The notes under the pieces were generated by a model. It searched no databases. It saw nothing but the letters and a program-made list of their open reading frames with translations, and was not told where the DNA came from. DNA of 64,000 bases from Sphingomonas metalli (GTDB taxonomy: Bacteria; Pseudomonadota; Alphaproteobacteria; Sphingomonadales; Sphingomonadaceae): assembly GCF_014641735.1 (NCBI RefSeq), contig NZ_BMIH01000005.1, forward strand, positions 217,201 through 281,200, given 5' to 3'. Shown here piece by piece: positions 44,431 through 52,397 of this stretch. The translations under genes were made by a program, and so were the position numbers. Position 1 is the first letter of the stretch, and each line of letters starts with the position of its first letter.

Positions 44431-45008
44431 GGCAGGTCCCCCATCAGCGCGTCGCTGGTCACGATCGCCTCGGCCACCTCGGCGATGCGGCGGTTCGACT
44501 GCATCGCATGGCCGCGCAGCAGCGCATAGGCGGCGGGCTCGTCGATCCCGCGGCGACGCATCAGGATCGCCTTGGCGCGATCGATCGTCTGGCGGTCGGC
44601 CAGCGCGGTCCGCGCCTCGGCCAGCTCGGCCTGCAGGCGGGAAAAGGCCTGGAACCGGCGGATGGCGACGTCGAGCACCGGTTTGATGCGCTGCTTGGCC
44701 AGCCCGTCCACGACATAGGCCGACACTCCCGCGTCCACCGCCGCCAGCGCGCTCTCGGCATCCGACTGGTCGACGAACATCGCGATCGGCCGGTCGAGCG
44801 CGCGCGACATGGCGAAGAAATCCTCCAGCAGGTCGCGGCTGGGATTTTCCAGGTTGATGAGCACCACCTCGGGCGCACAGGCCTCGATCTGCCGTGCCAG
44901 CGGACCTTGCGGGTCGATCACGACCTGATCGTCGAGCCCGGCCTCGCGCAGTCCTTCGGCGATGATCGCCGCGCGCGTGGTGCTGGTGTCGATGATCGCG
45001 ATCCTCAC
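44427..45008 (-). CDS. nasT: ANTAR-domain antiterminator NasT
   Basis: A 193-residue response-regulator-like protein. The receiver-like domain (1-125) begins MRIAIIDTSTTRAAIIAEGL and has AYVVDGLAKQRIKPVLDVAI. The C-terminal ANTAR RNA-binding domain (about 135-190) includes DRAKAILMRRRGIDEPAAYALLR. In Paracoccus, Azotobacter and Bradyrhizobium NasT binds leader RNA and allows transcription into nitrate genes. The matching leader lies directly downstream of nasS here. It is co-transcribed with nasS. Confidence 0.94.
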   Translation of the reverse strand: MRIAIIDTSTTRAAIIAEGLREAGLDDQVVIDPQGPLARQIEACAPEVVLINLENPSRDLLEDFFAMSRALDRPIAMFVDQSDAESALAAVDAGVSAYVVDGLAKQRIKPVLDVAIRRFQAFSRLQAELAEARTALADRQTIDRAKAILMRRRGIDEPAAYALLRGHAMQSNRRIAEVAEAIVTSDALMGDLP

Positions 45009-45118
45009 GGCCGCGCCGCTTAGCGCGGGAACACCGGTCAGGCCAGCGCCCCGGCACGTGCGCGCCGGCGGGGCGGCCCCACACCCCCATCCGGCCCGTC
45101 GAGTCGATGCCCGAACCG

Positions 45119-45137
45119 GTCGTCATATTAGTTTCAC
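45119..45137 (+). promoter_or_regulatory. Candidate Pho box upstream of TonB receptor/phytase pair
   Basis: CGTCAT (45121-45126) and TTTCAC (45132-45137) are spaced 11 bp apart with an AT-rich tetramer between, like PhoB direct repeats (TGTCAT-type half sites). The match to the consensus is partial. It lies 84 bp before the receptor start, a plausible activator position. Confidence 0.4.
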
Positions 45138-45220
45138 CCAAACGTCCCGGATCTGACGTGCTTGGCACCTAAGCGCCCGGAAGCGCCGCGGGGGAAGCGG
45201 CCAGGGGGATCGGGATCATC

Positions 45221-47845
45221 ATGAAGAGCTTCGTGCTCCTGGCCGGCGCGTCGACGCTCGGCCTTTGTCTGGCGGGCACCGCCTCGGCACAGACGTTGCC
45301 GGCGGCCAGCAACACCGCCGCGGCGGACGAGGCCGCGCAGGCCGATCTGACGACCGACAGCGAGATCGTCGTGGTCGGCACCGCGCAGGGCGAGAAGAAG
45401 GCGATCGAGACCAAGCGCCAGGCCGACAATGTCGTCGAGGCGCTCTACGCCAACGATGTCGGCAAGCTGCCCGACCAGAATGTCGCGGAGGCGGTGCGCC
45501 GCCTGCCCGGCCTGTCCGTCGCCAACGACCAGGGCGAGGGCCGCTACGTCATCATCCGCGGCGTCAATCCGAACCTCGTCAACGTGGTCCTGAACGGCCT
45601 CACCCTGCCCGCCCCCGAACCGGACGGGCGGCAGGTGAAGCTGGACGACATCCCCTCGGCGCTGATCAACTCGGTCATCGTCACCAAGTCGCTGACCGTC
45701 GACCAAGACGCCAATGCGATCGGCGGCGAGGTCAATATTCGCACGCTGACCGCCTTCGACCGCAAGGCGCCGCTCTTCGCCGATGCGCGGATCCAATATG
45801 GCAGCTACCATCTCAATGGCGGCCATCCCTATGAGGGCGATGCGCAGGTCGGCGGCCGCTTCGGCCAGAACGAGCAGTTCGGCGCGGTCCTCTCGGTGAA
45901 TTATTCGCGCCGGCCGATCGAGTCGCAGAACTTCCAGGGCTCGACCAACTGGCGCGTGCCATCGGCGAGGAACGGCAACACCGTCACCAATGCCAATCAG
46001 AGCTACGTCCTTCCCGACCAGGCGGGGCTGCGCGACTATAATCTGGTCCGCACGCGCAAGGGCGTGGTGCTCAATCTCGACTGGCATCCGAGCGACGTCG
46101 CCAAGCTGTTCCTGCGCGGTACGCTGTCCCGGTTCGACGACAACGAGACGCGCGACCAGTTCATCATCGACAACCAGACAGTCTTCAGCAACCAGACCGC
46201 GACCACCGGCACCTTCACCGGCCGCGGCAGCGTGCGCGTCCGGCGCCGGCAGGAGGTCGACAACACCAAGTCGGTGCAGGGCGGCGGCAATTTCCGGCTG
46301 GGCGGCGCGGCGCTCGACATTGCGGGCGGCTGGACGCGGGCGCAGAAGCGGGATCCGCTCCGCTCCGAATATAATTTCCGCACCGGCGGCACCGCGCTGA
46401 CCGTCGATTACGACATATCGGACACGCCCTTCCTCTTTACCCCGCGCGTCCGGCCCAACGCCAACCAGACCGCCTATGCGCTTAACAGCGTCAACTACGA
46501 CACGCGCAACGCGATCGAGACGCTGCGCCAGGGCCGCGTCGACCTGACCCTGCCGGTCGCGGTCGGCAACGACAGCAGCGTGAAGCTCGGCGTCAAATAT
46601 CTCGACCGCCACAAGACCAATGCCCGCGACTTCCTGACCTATGGTCTCACCAGCGGGCGGACCTTTACCCTCGCCAGCGTCTCCTATCCGGGTGCGACCG
46701 ATTTCTATAACGGCCGCTACATCTTTCCGGTCCGGGTCAGCTACGATCGCAAACAGGCCTTCATCGCCGCCAATCCCGGCGTGATCACCGCGAACGTCGC
46801 GTCGAGCCGGGCCAACAGCCTCGCCAACGACTATGCGGTCCGCGAGCAGATCTGGGCGGGCTATGCGATGGCGACGGCGCATCTGGGGCCGATCACGCTC
46901 GTCCCCGGCGTCCGCGTCGAGCATACCCGCGACCGTACCAAGGCGAAGCTGGTCACCGCCACCGCCGCGCTCGACAGCGACTATAACAGCTTCGGCACGC
47001 GGAATTACACCAACTGGTTCCCCGGCCTGAACGCCAAATGGGAGATCGCCGGCGGCCTGATCGCCCGCGCCGCGGTCACCACCGCGATCGGCCGGCCCAA
47101 CTATCCCGACCTCGCGCCCTATGTGCAGGTCGACCTGACCACCTCGCCGACCACGGTGACGCTCGGCAATCCGGCGCTGAAGCCCTACAAGGCGACCAAC
47201 TACGACGCGGCGCTGGAATATTATCTGCCGGGCCAGGGGCTGATCTCCGTCGGCTATTTCCGCAAGGACATCGATGATCCGATCTACACCGGCACGACGG
47301 TGAACGTCGCTGGCACCTTTGCCGGACAGGCGCTGACCGGGATCAACCGCGTCCAGCCGCTCAACGTCGACAGCGCGAAACTGGAAGGGTTCGAGGCGAA
47401 CCTGCAGGTCCGCTTCACCTTCCTGCCCGGCGCGCTCGACGGCTTCGGCATCGCCGCCAACTATGCCCGCATCACCGGCCATGGCGAGGGCACCATCCCC
47501 GGCGGCCGGAGCGGCCGGTTCCCGCTCTTCCTCCAGTCGCGCGACGTCGGCACCGCACAGATCTTCTACGAGAAGTACGGGCTCGCAGCGCGCGCGGCCT
47601 ATTCCTACCGCTCGCGGTATCTCGACACGATCGGCGCCACCGCGGCGACCGATCAATATACCGACCGCAACGGCCAGCTCGACCTCAACCTGTCCTACGA
47701 GGTGACCCCGCAGCTGACCTTCTTCGGCCAGGCGCTCAACCTCACCGACGCGCCGTGGCGGCGCTATATCGGTGTGCCGAACCAGCTGGTCGAGCGGGAG
47801 CGCTATGGATACAGCTTCCGCTGGGGCGCGCAGCTGCATTACTGA
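45221..47845 (+). CDS. TonB-dependent receptor paired with phytase-like phosphatase
   Basis: An 874-residue outer-membrane receptor. The signal peptide MKSFVLLAGASTLGLCLAG ends near ASAQT. A TonB-box-like EIVVVG precedes the plug, with LPDQNVAEAVRRLPGLSVAND, YVIIRGVNPNLVNVVLNGL and DQDANAIGGEVNIRT. A long beta-barrel ends RWGAQLHY. Only 10 bp separate it from the phosphatase gene, so both form an operon, and uptake of a phosphorylated compound such as an inositol phosphate is suggested. The plug type is that seen in sugar or phytate-linked receptors. Confidence 0.93.
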   Translation: MKSFVLLAGASTLGLCLAGTASAQTLPAASNTAAADEAAQADLTTDSEIVVVGTAQGEKKAIETKRQADNVVEALYANDVGKLPDQNVAEAVRRLPGLSVANDQGEGRYVIIRGVNPNLVNVVLNGLTLPAPEPDGRQVKLDDIPSALINSVIVTKSLTVDQDANAIGGEVNIRTLTAFDRKAPLFADARIQYGSYHLNGGHPYEGDAQVGGRFGQNEQFGAVLSVNYSRRPIESQNFQGSTNWRVPSARNGNTVTNANQSYVLPDQAGLRDYNLVRTRKGVVLNLDWHPSDVAKLFLRGTLSRFDDNETRDQFIIDNQTVFSNQTATTGTFTGRGSVRVRRRQEVDNTKSVQGGGNFRLGGAALDIAGGWTRAQKRDPLRSEYNFRTGGTALTVDYDISDTPFLFTPRVRPNANQTAYALNSVNYDTRNAIETLRQGRVDLTLPVAVGNDSSVKLGVKYLDRHKTNARDFLTYGLTSGRTFTLASVSYPGATDFYNGRYIFPVRVSYDRKQAFIAANPGVITANVASSRANSLANDYAVREQIWAGYAMATAHLGPITLVPGVRVEHTRDRTKAKLVTATAALDSDYNSFGTRNYTNWFPGLNAKWEIAGGLIARAAVTTAIGRPNYPDLAPYVQVDLTTSPTTVTLGNPALKPYKATNYDAALEYYLPGQGLISVGYFRKDIDDPIYTGTTVNVAGTFAGQALTGINRVQPLNVDSAKLEGFEANLQVRFTFLPGALDGFGIAANYARITGHGEGTIPGGRSGRFPLFLQSRDVGTAQIFYEKYGLAARAAYSYRSRYLDTIGATAATDQYTDRNGQLDLNLSYEVTPQLTFFGQALNLTDAPWRRYIGVPNQLVERERYGYSFRWGAQLHY

Positions 47846-47855
47846 GGACGCCGTG

Positions 47856-49067
47856 ATGAAGCCGATCCTGCTCGCCGCCGCGCTGCTGACGGCCGCACCG
47901 CTCGCGGCGAAGGCGCCGGTCGCCGGCGGGCCCGTGCCGGCCGGGCTGAAGCTCGACCGCGTGGTGCTGATGATGCGCCACGGCGTGCGTCCGCCGACCA
48001 AGGCACCGCCGATGCCCGCCGGCACCGCCAGCGCGCCCTGGCCGACATGGCCGGTCAAGCCCGGCTATCTGACCCCGCACGGCCGCGCTGCGGTGGCGAC
48101 GCTCGCTCGCAACGACCGGTCGGCGTGGATCGCGGCGGGGCTGCTGCGACCCACCGGCTGCATGCGGCTGCGGGTGGTCGCCGACAGCGACGAGCGTACG
48201 ATCGAAACGGCGCGCGCCTATGCCGGATCGCTCGCTTCGGGCTGTGCCCAAGTCATCGAGCACAAGCCGCAGGACGTGCCCGACCCGCTGTTCGCACCGC
48301 TCGACCAGCCGGGCGTGGCCTTCGATCCCGCACAGGCCCGCGCCGCGGTGCTGGCGGATGCCGGCGGCGAGGCCGGACTGGCGGCGGAGGAGGCACGGCT
48401 TCGTCCCCTGCTCGCCCGGCTGGACGCGGTGCTCTGCGCGCCCGTGTCGGCGGCCTGCGGCGTATCGCGCGCGCCGAGCGGGCTGGCGGCGGTGGAGCCC
48501 GGCAAGCGCCCGAAGCTCACCGGCGCACTCGACCGGGCCTCGACCGCGGCGCAGATCCTGCTGCTCGAATATGCCGACGGCAAGCCGATGGCGGAGGTCG
48601 GCTGGGGCCGGGTCAGCGCCGCGGATATCGGCCGCTTCGCCGAGTTCCATGCGGCCGAGTTCCGCCTGCTCGCCCGCCCGCGCTACGTCGCCCGCGCCAA
48701 TCTGGCGCTGCTCGCCCCGCTGATCGTGGAGGCGCTCACGGCCGCCGACGGACCGGCGGTGACGATGATCTCCGGCCACGACACCAATGTCGCGAGCCTG
48801 GGCGGGCTGCTGGGCCTGCACTGGCAGGTACCCGGCGTCGCTGCCGACGATCCGCTGCCGGGCGGCGCGATCGTGCTCGAGCGGCTGGTCGATCGCGCCG
48901 GACGGCATTACGTGCGCGCGCGCTACCGGGCCCAGACACTCGCGCAGATCCGCGATCTCGCACCCGCCACGGGCTATGACGCGATACTGCCCATCGCCGG
49001 CTGCAATGCGATCGGCGTGACCGGTCTCTGCACGGAGGCGGAGTTCGTCCGCGCGCTGACGCGCTAG
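47856..49067 (+). CDS. Histidine acid phosphatase (phytase-like)
   Basis: A 403-residue exported phosphatase, with signal peptide MKPILLAAALLTAAPLAAKA. The phosphohistidine motif RHGVRPPT (R41, H42) and the proton-donor HD in SGHDTN (H308, D309) are both present; this pair defines the AppA/Agp-type branch. Such enzymes release phosphate from phytate or sugar phosphates in the periplasm. The ATG at 47856 follows GAGGA. Coupling with the TonB receptor supports a role in organic phosphate scavenging. Confidence 0.92.
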   Translation: MKPILLAAALLTAAPLAAKAPVAGGPVPAGLKLDRVVLMMRHGVRPPTKAPPMPAGTASAPWPTWPVKPGYLTPHGRAAVATLARNDRSAWIAAGLLRPTGCMRLRVVADSDERTIETARAYAGSLASGCAQVIEHKPQDVPDPLFAPLDQPGVAFDPAQARAAVLADAGGEAGLAAEEARLRPLLARLDAVLCAPVSAACGVSRAPSGLAAVEPGKRPKLTGALDRASTAAQILLLEYADGKPMAEVGWGRVSAADIGRFAEFHAAEFRLLARPRYVARANLALLAPLIVEALTAADGPAVTMISGHDTNVASLGGLLGLHWQVPGVAADDPLPGGAIVLERLVDRAGRHYVRARYRAQTLAQIRDLAPATGYDAILPIAGCNAIGVTGLCTEAEFVRALTR

Positions 49068-49180
49068 TTCCCGGCCAGGCCATATGACCGTCTACGCCGG
49101 GAAAGGCCTTGATCCCGAGGAAGAACCGGCACCTGGGCGGTGCGGCGGCGTTGATCCTCGCATGTGGACGAGGTGGAAGC

Positions 49181-49681
49181 GTGGCTCAACTCGGCGATGT
49201 CCTGAAGGCGATCGGCCCCAATGCGTCGATCGTCTTCGCGGCCTGGATCTTCATGGGGTTCCTGCAGCAGCGGTACGACAACGCGATCGATCGGTATCGC
49301 GCGGCGGTGGGCGACTTCCGGTCGCACGACCATGAAGGGGGCCGGGCAGGGAACCTCGAGGACCAGATCCTGACCTATCAGCATCGCTGCCGCCTGATGG
49401 GGACCGCGACGCTGCTCGGCCTGGTCGCCGCGATCCTGCTGATCGCCGCGCTGATTTGCGGCGCCGCCGATGTGCTCATGCCGCACCAGCCGCTGATCAC
49501 CGCCGCCGGCATCGCCGCATCGGTGATCGGGTGCGCCCTGGTCATCGCGGCGGCCGGCTTCGTCATTGCCGAGGGCCGGATCGTCCGCCGACAGCTCGAC
49601 GACGAATTGCGCGACCTGCCGGCCCTGGCCGGACATGCGAGACACCGGGTCGAGGGAGCGGGTCGCGATACGCCGGGGTGA
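49181..49681 (+). CDS. DUF2721 family membrane protein
   Basis: A 166-residue protein. I choose GTG at 49181 (AQLGDVLKAIGPNASIVFAAW), because AGGTGGAA lies just upstream and relatives start at this point; an ATG 72 bp earlier adds unlikely sequence. Hydrophobic segments fall at about 14-28, 75-100 and 105-130. The QQRYDNAIDRYRAAV and EDQILTYQHRCRLM segments fit DUF2721. Function is unknown. It follows the phosphatase gene by 113 bp. Confidence 0.7.
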   Translation: MAQLGDVLKAIGPNASIVFAAWIFMGFLQQRYDNAIDRYRAAVGDFRSHDHEGGRAGNLEDQILTYQHRCRLMGTATLLGLVAAILLIAALICGAADVLMPHQPLITAAGIAASVIGCALVIAAAGFVIAEGRIVRRQLDDELRDLPALAGHARHRVEGAGRDTPG

Positions 49682-49691
49682 GCCGCCTAGC

Positions 49692-49718
49692 CCCCGATCC
49701 AGTCATCCTGGATCGGGG
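49692..49718. repeat. Palindromic hairpin between convergent genes
   Basis: CCCCGATCCAG pairs perfectly with CTGGATCGGGG around a 5-nt loop, in the 83-bp gap between the DUF2721 and GH3 stops. No T-run. It is REP-like and could act as a bidirectional transcript end. Confidence 0.7.
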
Positions 49719-49764
49719 TCGCTTGGGCGTTACCGGATCGGAGCCCGGCGGCCGGTCCTGCCGC

Positions 49765-52227
49765 TCAATCCGCCCCGCAGCTAACCGGTCCGGCCGGCGC
49801 GCTGCCGATCCGCACATCGGAGATGTCGATGCCCAGCGATCCGGCCGCGGTCAGGATGAAGGGTTGGGTCACCTTGTCCATCGCGATGCCCCGATCGGCG
49901 AAGCAGCGCAGCGGCACGGCGGTGGTGGCCCAGTCGCCCGGCTTCAGCGCACCCGTCAGCGGCACGGTCGCCACCTTGCCGGCATTGGCCATGCCCAGCG
50001 TCACCGGACCCGCTGGGGCGGCGGTGACGCGATAATCGAGGATCAGGCTGAGCTGGCCGTTCGATTCGCGCGTGAGATCGATCGGCGTCGCCTGTTCGAT
50101 CGCGACGCTGCCCGGCCCCTTGGCGCTGATCCGCAGGCTGTCCTCCTGCCCCCGTCGGTCGGTGCGAGCGACGACCGCCGCCCCGCCGCTGTTGATCCGC
50201 GCACCGCCGGCGACCCGCCCGCGCACGAACAGCGCATTCTGGTCGCCCGCCGCGACCTTCGGTTTGGTCTCGTCGAGCCGGGCGACGGTGCTGCGGTCGG
50301 CATAGGTCAGGCCGTAGCCGATCGGGAAGAGCGGATCGTAATTCGCGTCGCGCCGGTTGAGGACGTTCTGATCGACGCGCCTGGGCCAGCTGAACGACAA
50401 TTTGCCGCGAAAGTCGTGCGCCGCCCGCCCGTCCTTCCCAGCGATCAGCACATCGGCGACGCCGCCGCCCTCGGTTCCCGGCAGGAAGGCCGCGACGAAG
50501 GCGTCGGCCGCGTTCAATTCCGGATTCACCCAGAGCGGCCGGCCCGACAGAAAGACCGCGACGGTCGGGATGCCGGCGGCCTTCAGCTTGCGGAGCAGCG
50601 CCAGATCGGCCTTGTCGTCGGGACTGTATTCCAGCGTCGGCCGGTCGCCGGTGAACTCGGCATAGGGCGTCTCGCCGAAGACGACGATGGCGACGTCCGG
50701 CTTGGCGGTGAAGGTGCCGTCGACCGCCAGCGTCGCCCGGCCGCCCGCGGCGCGTGCGGCCTGATCGATCCCCGACCAGATCGACTGGCCGTTGGGAAAG
50801 TTCGCATTGCTCACGTCGGTGCCCTGCCAGGTGATGGACCAGCCGCCCGATTGCTGCCCGATATCGTCGGCGCCGCGGCCCGCGACGAGGATCGACGCCC
50901 CCGGCTTCACCGGCAGCACGCTGCCATTGTTCTTGAGCAGCACCAGCGATTCCCGCACCGCCTGCCGGGCGATGGCGCGATGTTCCGGCGCGCCGAGCAG
51001 CGCGAACTTGCCCGCCATCGGGCGGGACGAGGGCCGCCCCGCATCGAACGTGCCCGCGATCACCTTGACCCGCAGGATGCGGCGAACCGCGTCGTCGAGC
51101 CGCGCGGCCGGGATCGTGCCGTCCTTCGCCTCGCGCAGCGTATTGGCGTAGAGCTCCTTCCACTTCGGGCCCGAATACATGAACATGTCGAGCCCGGCAT
51201 TGATCGCGGGCGCACAGTCTTCGTTGGTGCAGCCGGTCACCTGGCCATGCGCGTTCCAGTCGCCGATGGTGAAGCCCTGGAAGCCCCAGCGCTCCTTCAG
51301 CACGCCGGTGAGCAGGCTCTTGTTGCCGGTCATCTTCTCGCCGTTCCAGCTCGAGAAGCTGGGCATCACGGTCAGCGCACCGGCGGGGAGCGCGGTCATG
51401 TAGCCGGCGGCATGGACGTCGCGGAGCACCGCCTCGCTGACCCGCGTGTCGCCCTGGTCATGGCCGCCGGTGCCGCCATCGCCCAGGAAGTGCTTGACCG
51501 AGGAGATGACGTGACCGGGCTTCATGAAGTCCTGGCCGATCGTGCCCTGAATGCCCTCGACCATCTGCCCGGCATAGCTGGCGACGATCGCCGGATCCTC
51601 CGAATAGCTTTCGTAGGTGCGGCCCCAGCGATCGTCCTGCACCACGGCGACGGTGGGCGCGAAGCTCCAGTCGATGCCGGTCGCGGCGGTCTCGATGGCG
51701 GTGATCGCGCCGATCTTCCGGATCAGCGCGGGGTCGCGCATCGCGCCGAGACCGATATTGTGCGGGAAGAGCGTCGCACCGACGATGTTGTTGGCGCCAT
51801 GGACGGCGTCCGTGCCCCAGATCACCGGCACGACCGGCCGGCCGTCGCTGCGCTTCACCGACGCGTCGTAGAGGGCGTCGAACAGCTTGAGCCATTCGGC
51901 AGCGGGCGCGAATTCGTCGCGGTTCGGGGCCGAGTTGCCGCCGTTCAGGATCGATCCGAGCTTGTAGGTCTCCAGGTCCCTGGGTTCGATGCTGGCGATG
52001 TCGACCTGGATGAGCTGGCCGACCTTGTCCTCCACCGACATCTTCGCGAGGATCGCGTCCACCCTAGCCTCGACCTTGGCGTCGCGCTTCAACCGCATCG
52101 GCAGCACCGGCCACTGGTCGGGATGGGCGACCGCGCCAGACGGTCGGGCCTGTTGCGCGGCGCCGGGGGCGGCTGCCACTGATAGCGCAACCATTGCGGC
52201 CATTGTGCCGAACTTCAATGCCATCAT
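49765..52227 (-). CDS. Beta-glucosidase / exo-beta-glucanase GH3
   Basis: An exported enzyme of about 820 residues. The start is taken at ATG 52227 (MMALKFGTMAAMVALSVAAA) behind GGGGAAGAGG; the next codon is also ATG. The signal peptide ends near GAAQQ. The N-terminal barrel has GQLIQVDIASIEP, WGTDAVHGANNIVGATLFPHNIGL and SVKHFLGDGGT. The nucleophile is D323 in FTIGDWNAHG. The alpha/beta sandwich and C-terminal domains follow (AVRESLVLLKNNGSVLPVK). The sequence resembles ExoP-type exo-1,3/1,4-beta-glucosidases. It is divergent from the GH2 gene across a 170-bp gap containing a long palindrome. Confidence 0.93.
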   Translation of the reverse strand: MMALKFGTMAAMVALSVAAAPGAAQQARPSGAVAHPDQWPVLPMRLKRDAKVEARVDAILAKMSVEDKVGQLIQVDIASIEPRDLETYKLGSILNGGNSAPNRDEFAPAAEWLKLFDALYDASVKRSDGRPVVPVIWGTDAVHGANNIVGATLFPHNIGLGAMRDPALIRKIGAITAIETAATGIDWSFAPTVAVVQDDRWGRTYESYSEDPAIVASYAGQMVEGIQGTIGQDFMKPGHVISSVKHFLGDGGTGGHDQGDTRVSEAVLRDVHAAGYMTALPAGALTVMPSFSSWNGEKMTGNKSLLTGVLKERWGFQGFTIGDWNAHGQVTGCTNEDCAPAINAGLDMFMYSGPKWKELYANTLREAKDGTIPAARLDDAVRRILRVKVIAGTFDAGRPSSRPMAGKFALLGAPEHRAIARQAVRESLVLLKNNGSVLPVKPGASILVAGRGADDIGQQSGGWSITWQGTDVSNANFPNGQSIWSGIDQAARAAGGRATLAVDGTFTAKPDVAIVVFGETPYAEFTGDRPTLEYSPDDKADLALLRKLKAAGIPTVAVFLSGRPLWVNPELNAADAFVAAFLPGTEGGGVADVLIAGKDGRAAHDFRGKLSFSWPRRVDQNVLNRRDANYDPLFPIGYGLTYADRSTVARLDETKPKVAAGDQNALFVRGRVAGGARINSGGAAVVARTDRRGQEDSLRISAKGPGSVAIEQATPIDLTRESNGQLSLILDYRVTAAPAGPVTLGMANAGKVATVPLTGALKPGDWATTAVPLRCFADRGIAMDKVTQPFILTAAGSLGIDISDVRIGSAPAGPVSCGAD

Positions 52228-52293
52228 CCTCTTCCCCATTTTATGCGATGTCGCGGAATGTCTCCGCAGCGACTGGCCGATGCCGTGCCACGG

Positions 52294-52310
52294 TTGTTGC
52301 CCGGCAACAA
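52294..52310. promoter_or_regulatory. 17-bp operator candidate between GH3 and GH2
   Basis: TTGTTGCC-C-GGCAACAA is a perfect palindrome with 8-bp arms, centred in the gap between divergent GH3 and GH2 genes, next to AT-rich sequence. The form suits a LacI- or ROK-type dimer. It could control both genes. Confidence 0.55.
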
Positions 52311-52397
52311 TATCTATTTCAATTTGGCTTTTTCCGCACGCTGTGCTTCCTGTCCGCAATACGACCTCCGGCGCGCTGCCGGGGCATGAAGGGGCGG

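Noticed and set aside
49084..49335. Short frame before the DUF2721 gene
   Set aside because: It overlaps the DUF2721 start in another frame and lacks a ribosome site or family features.
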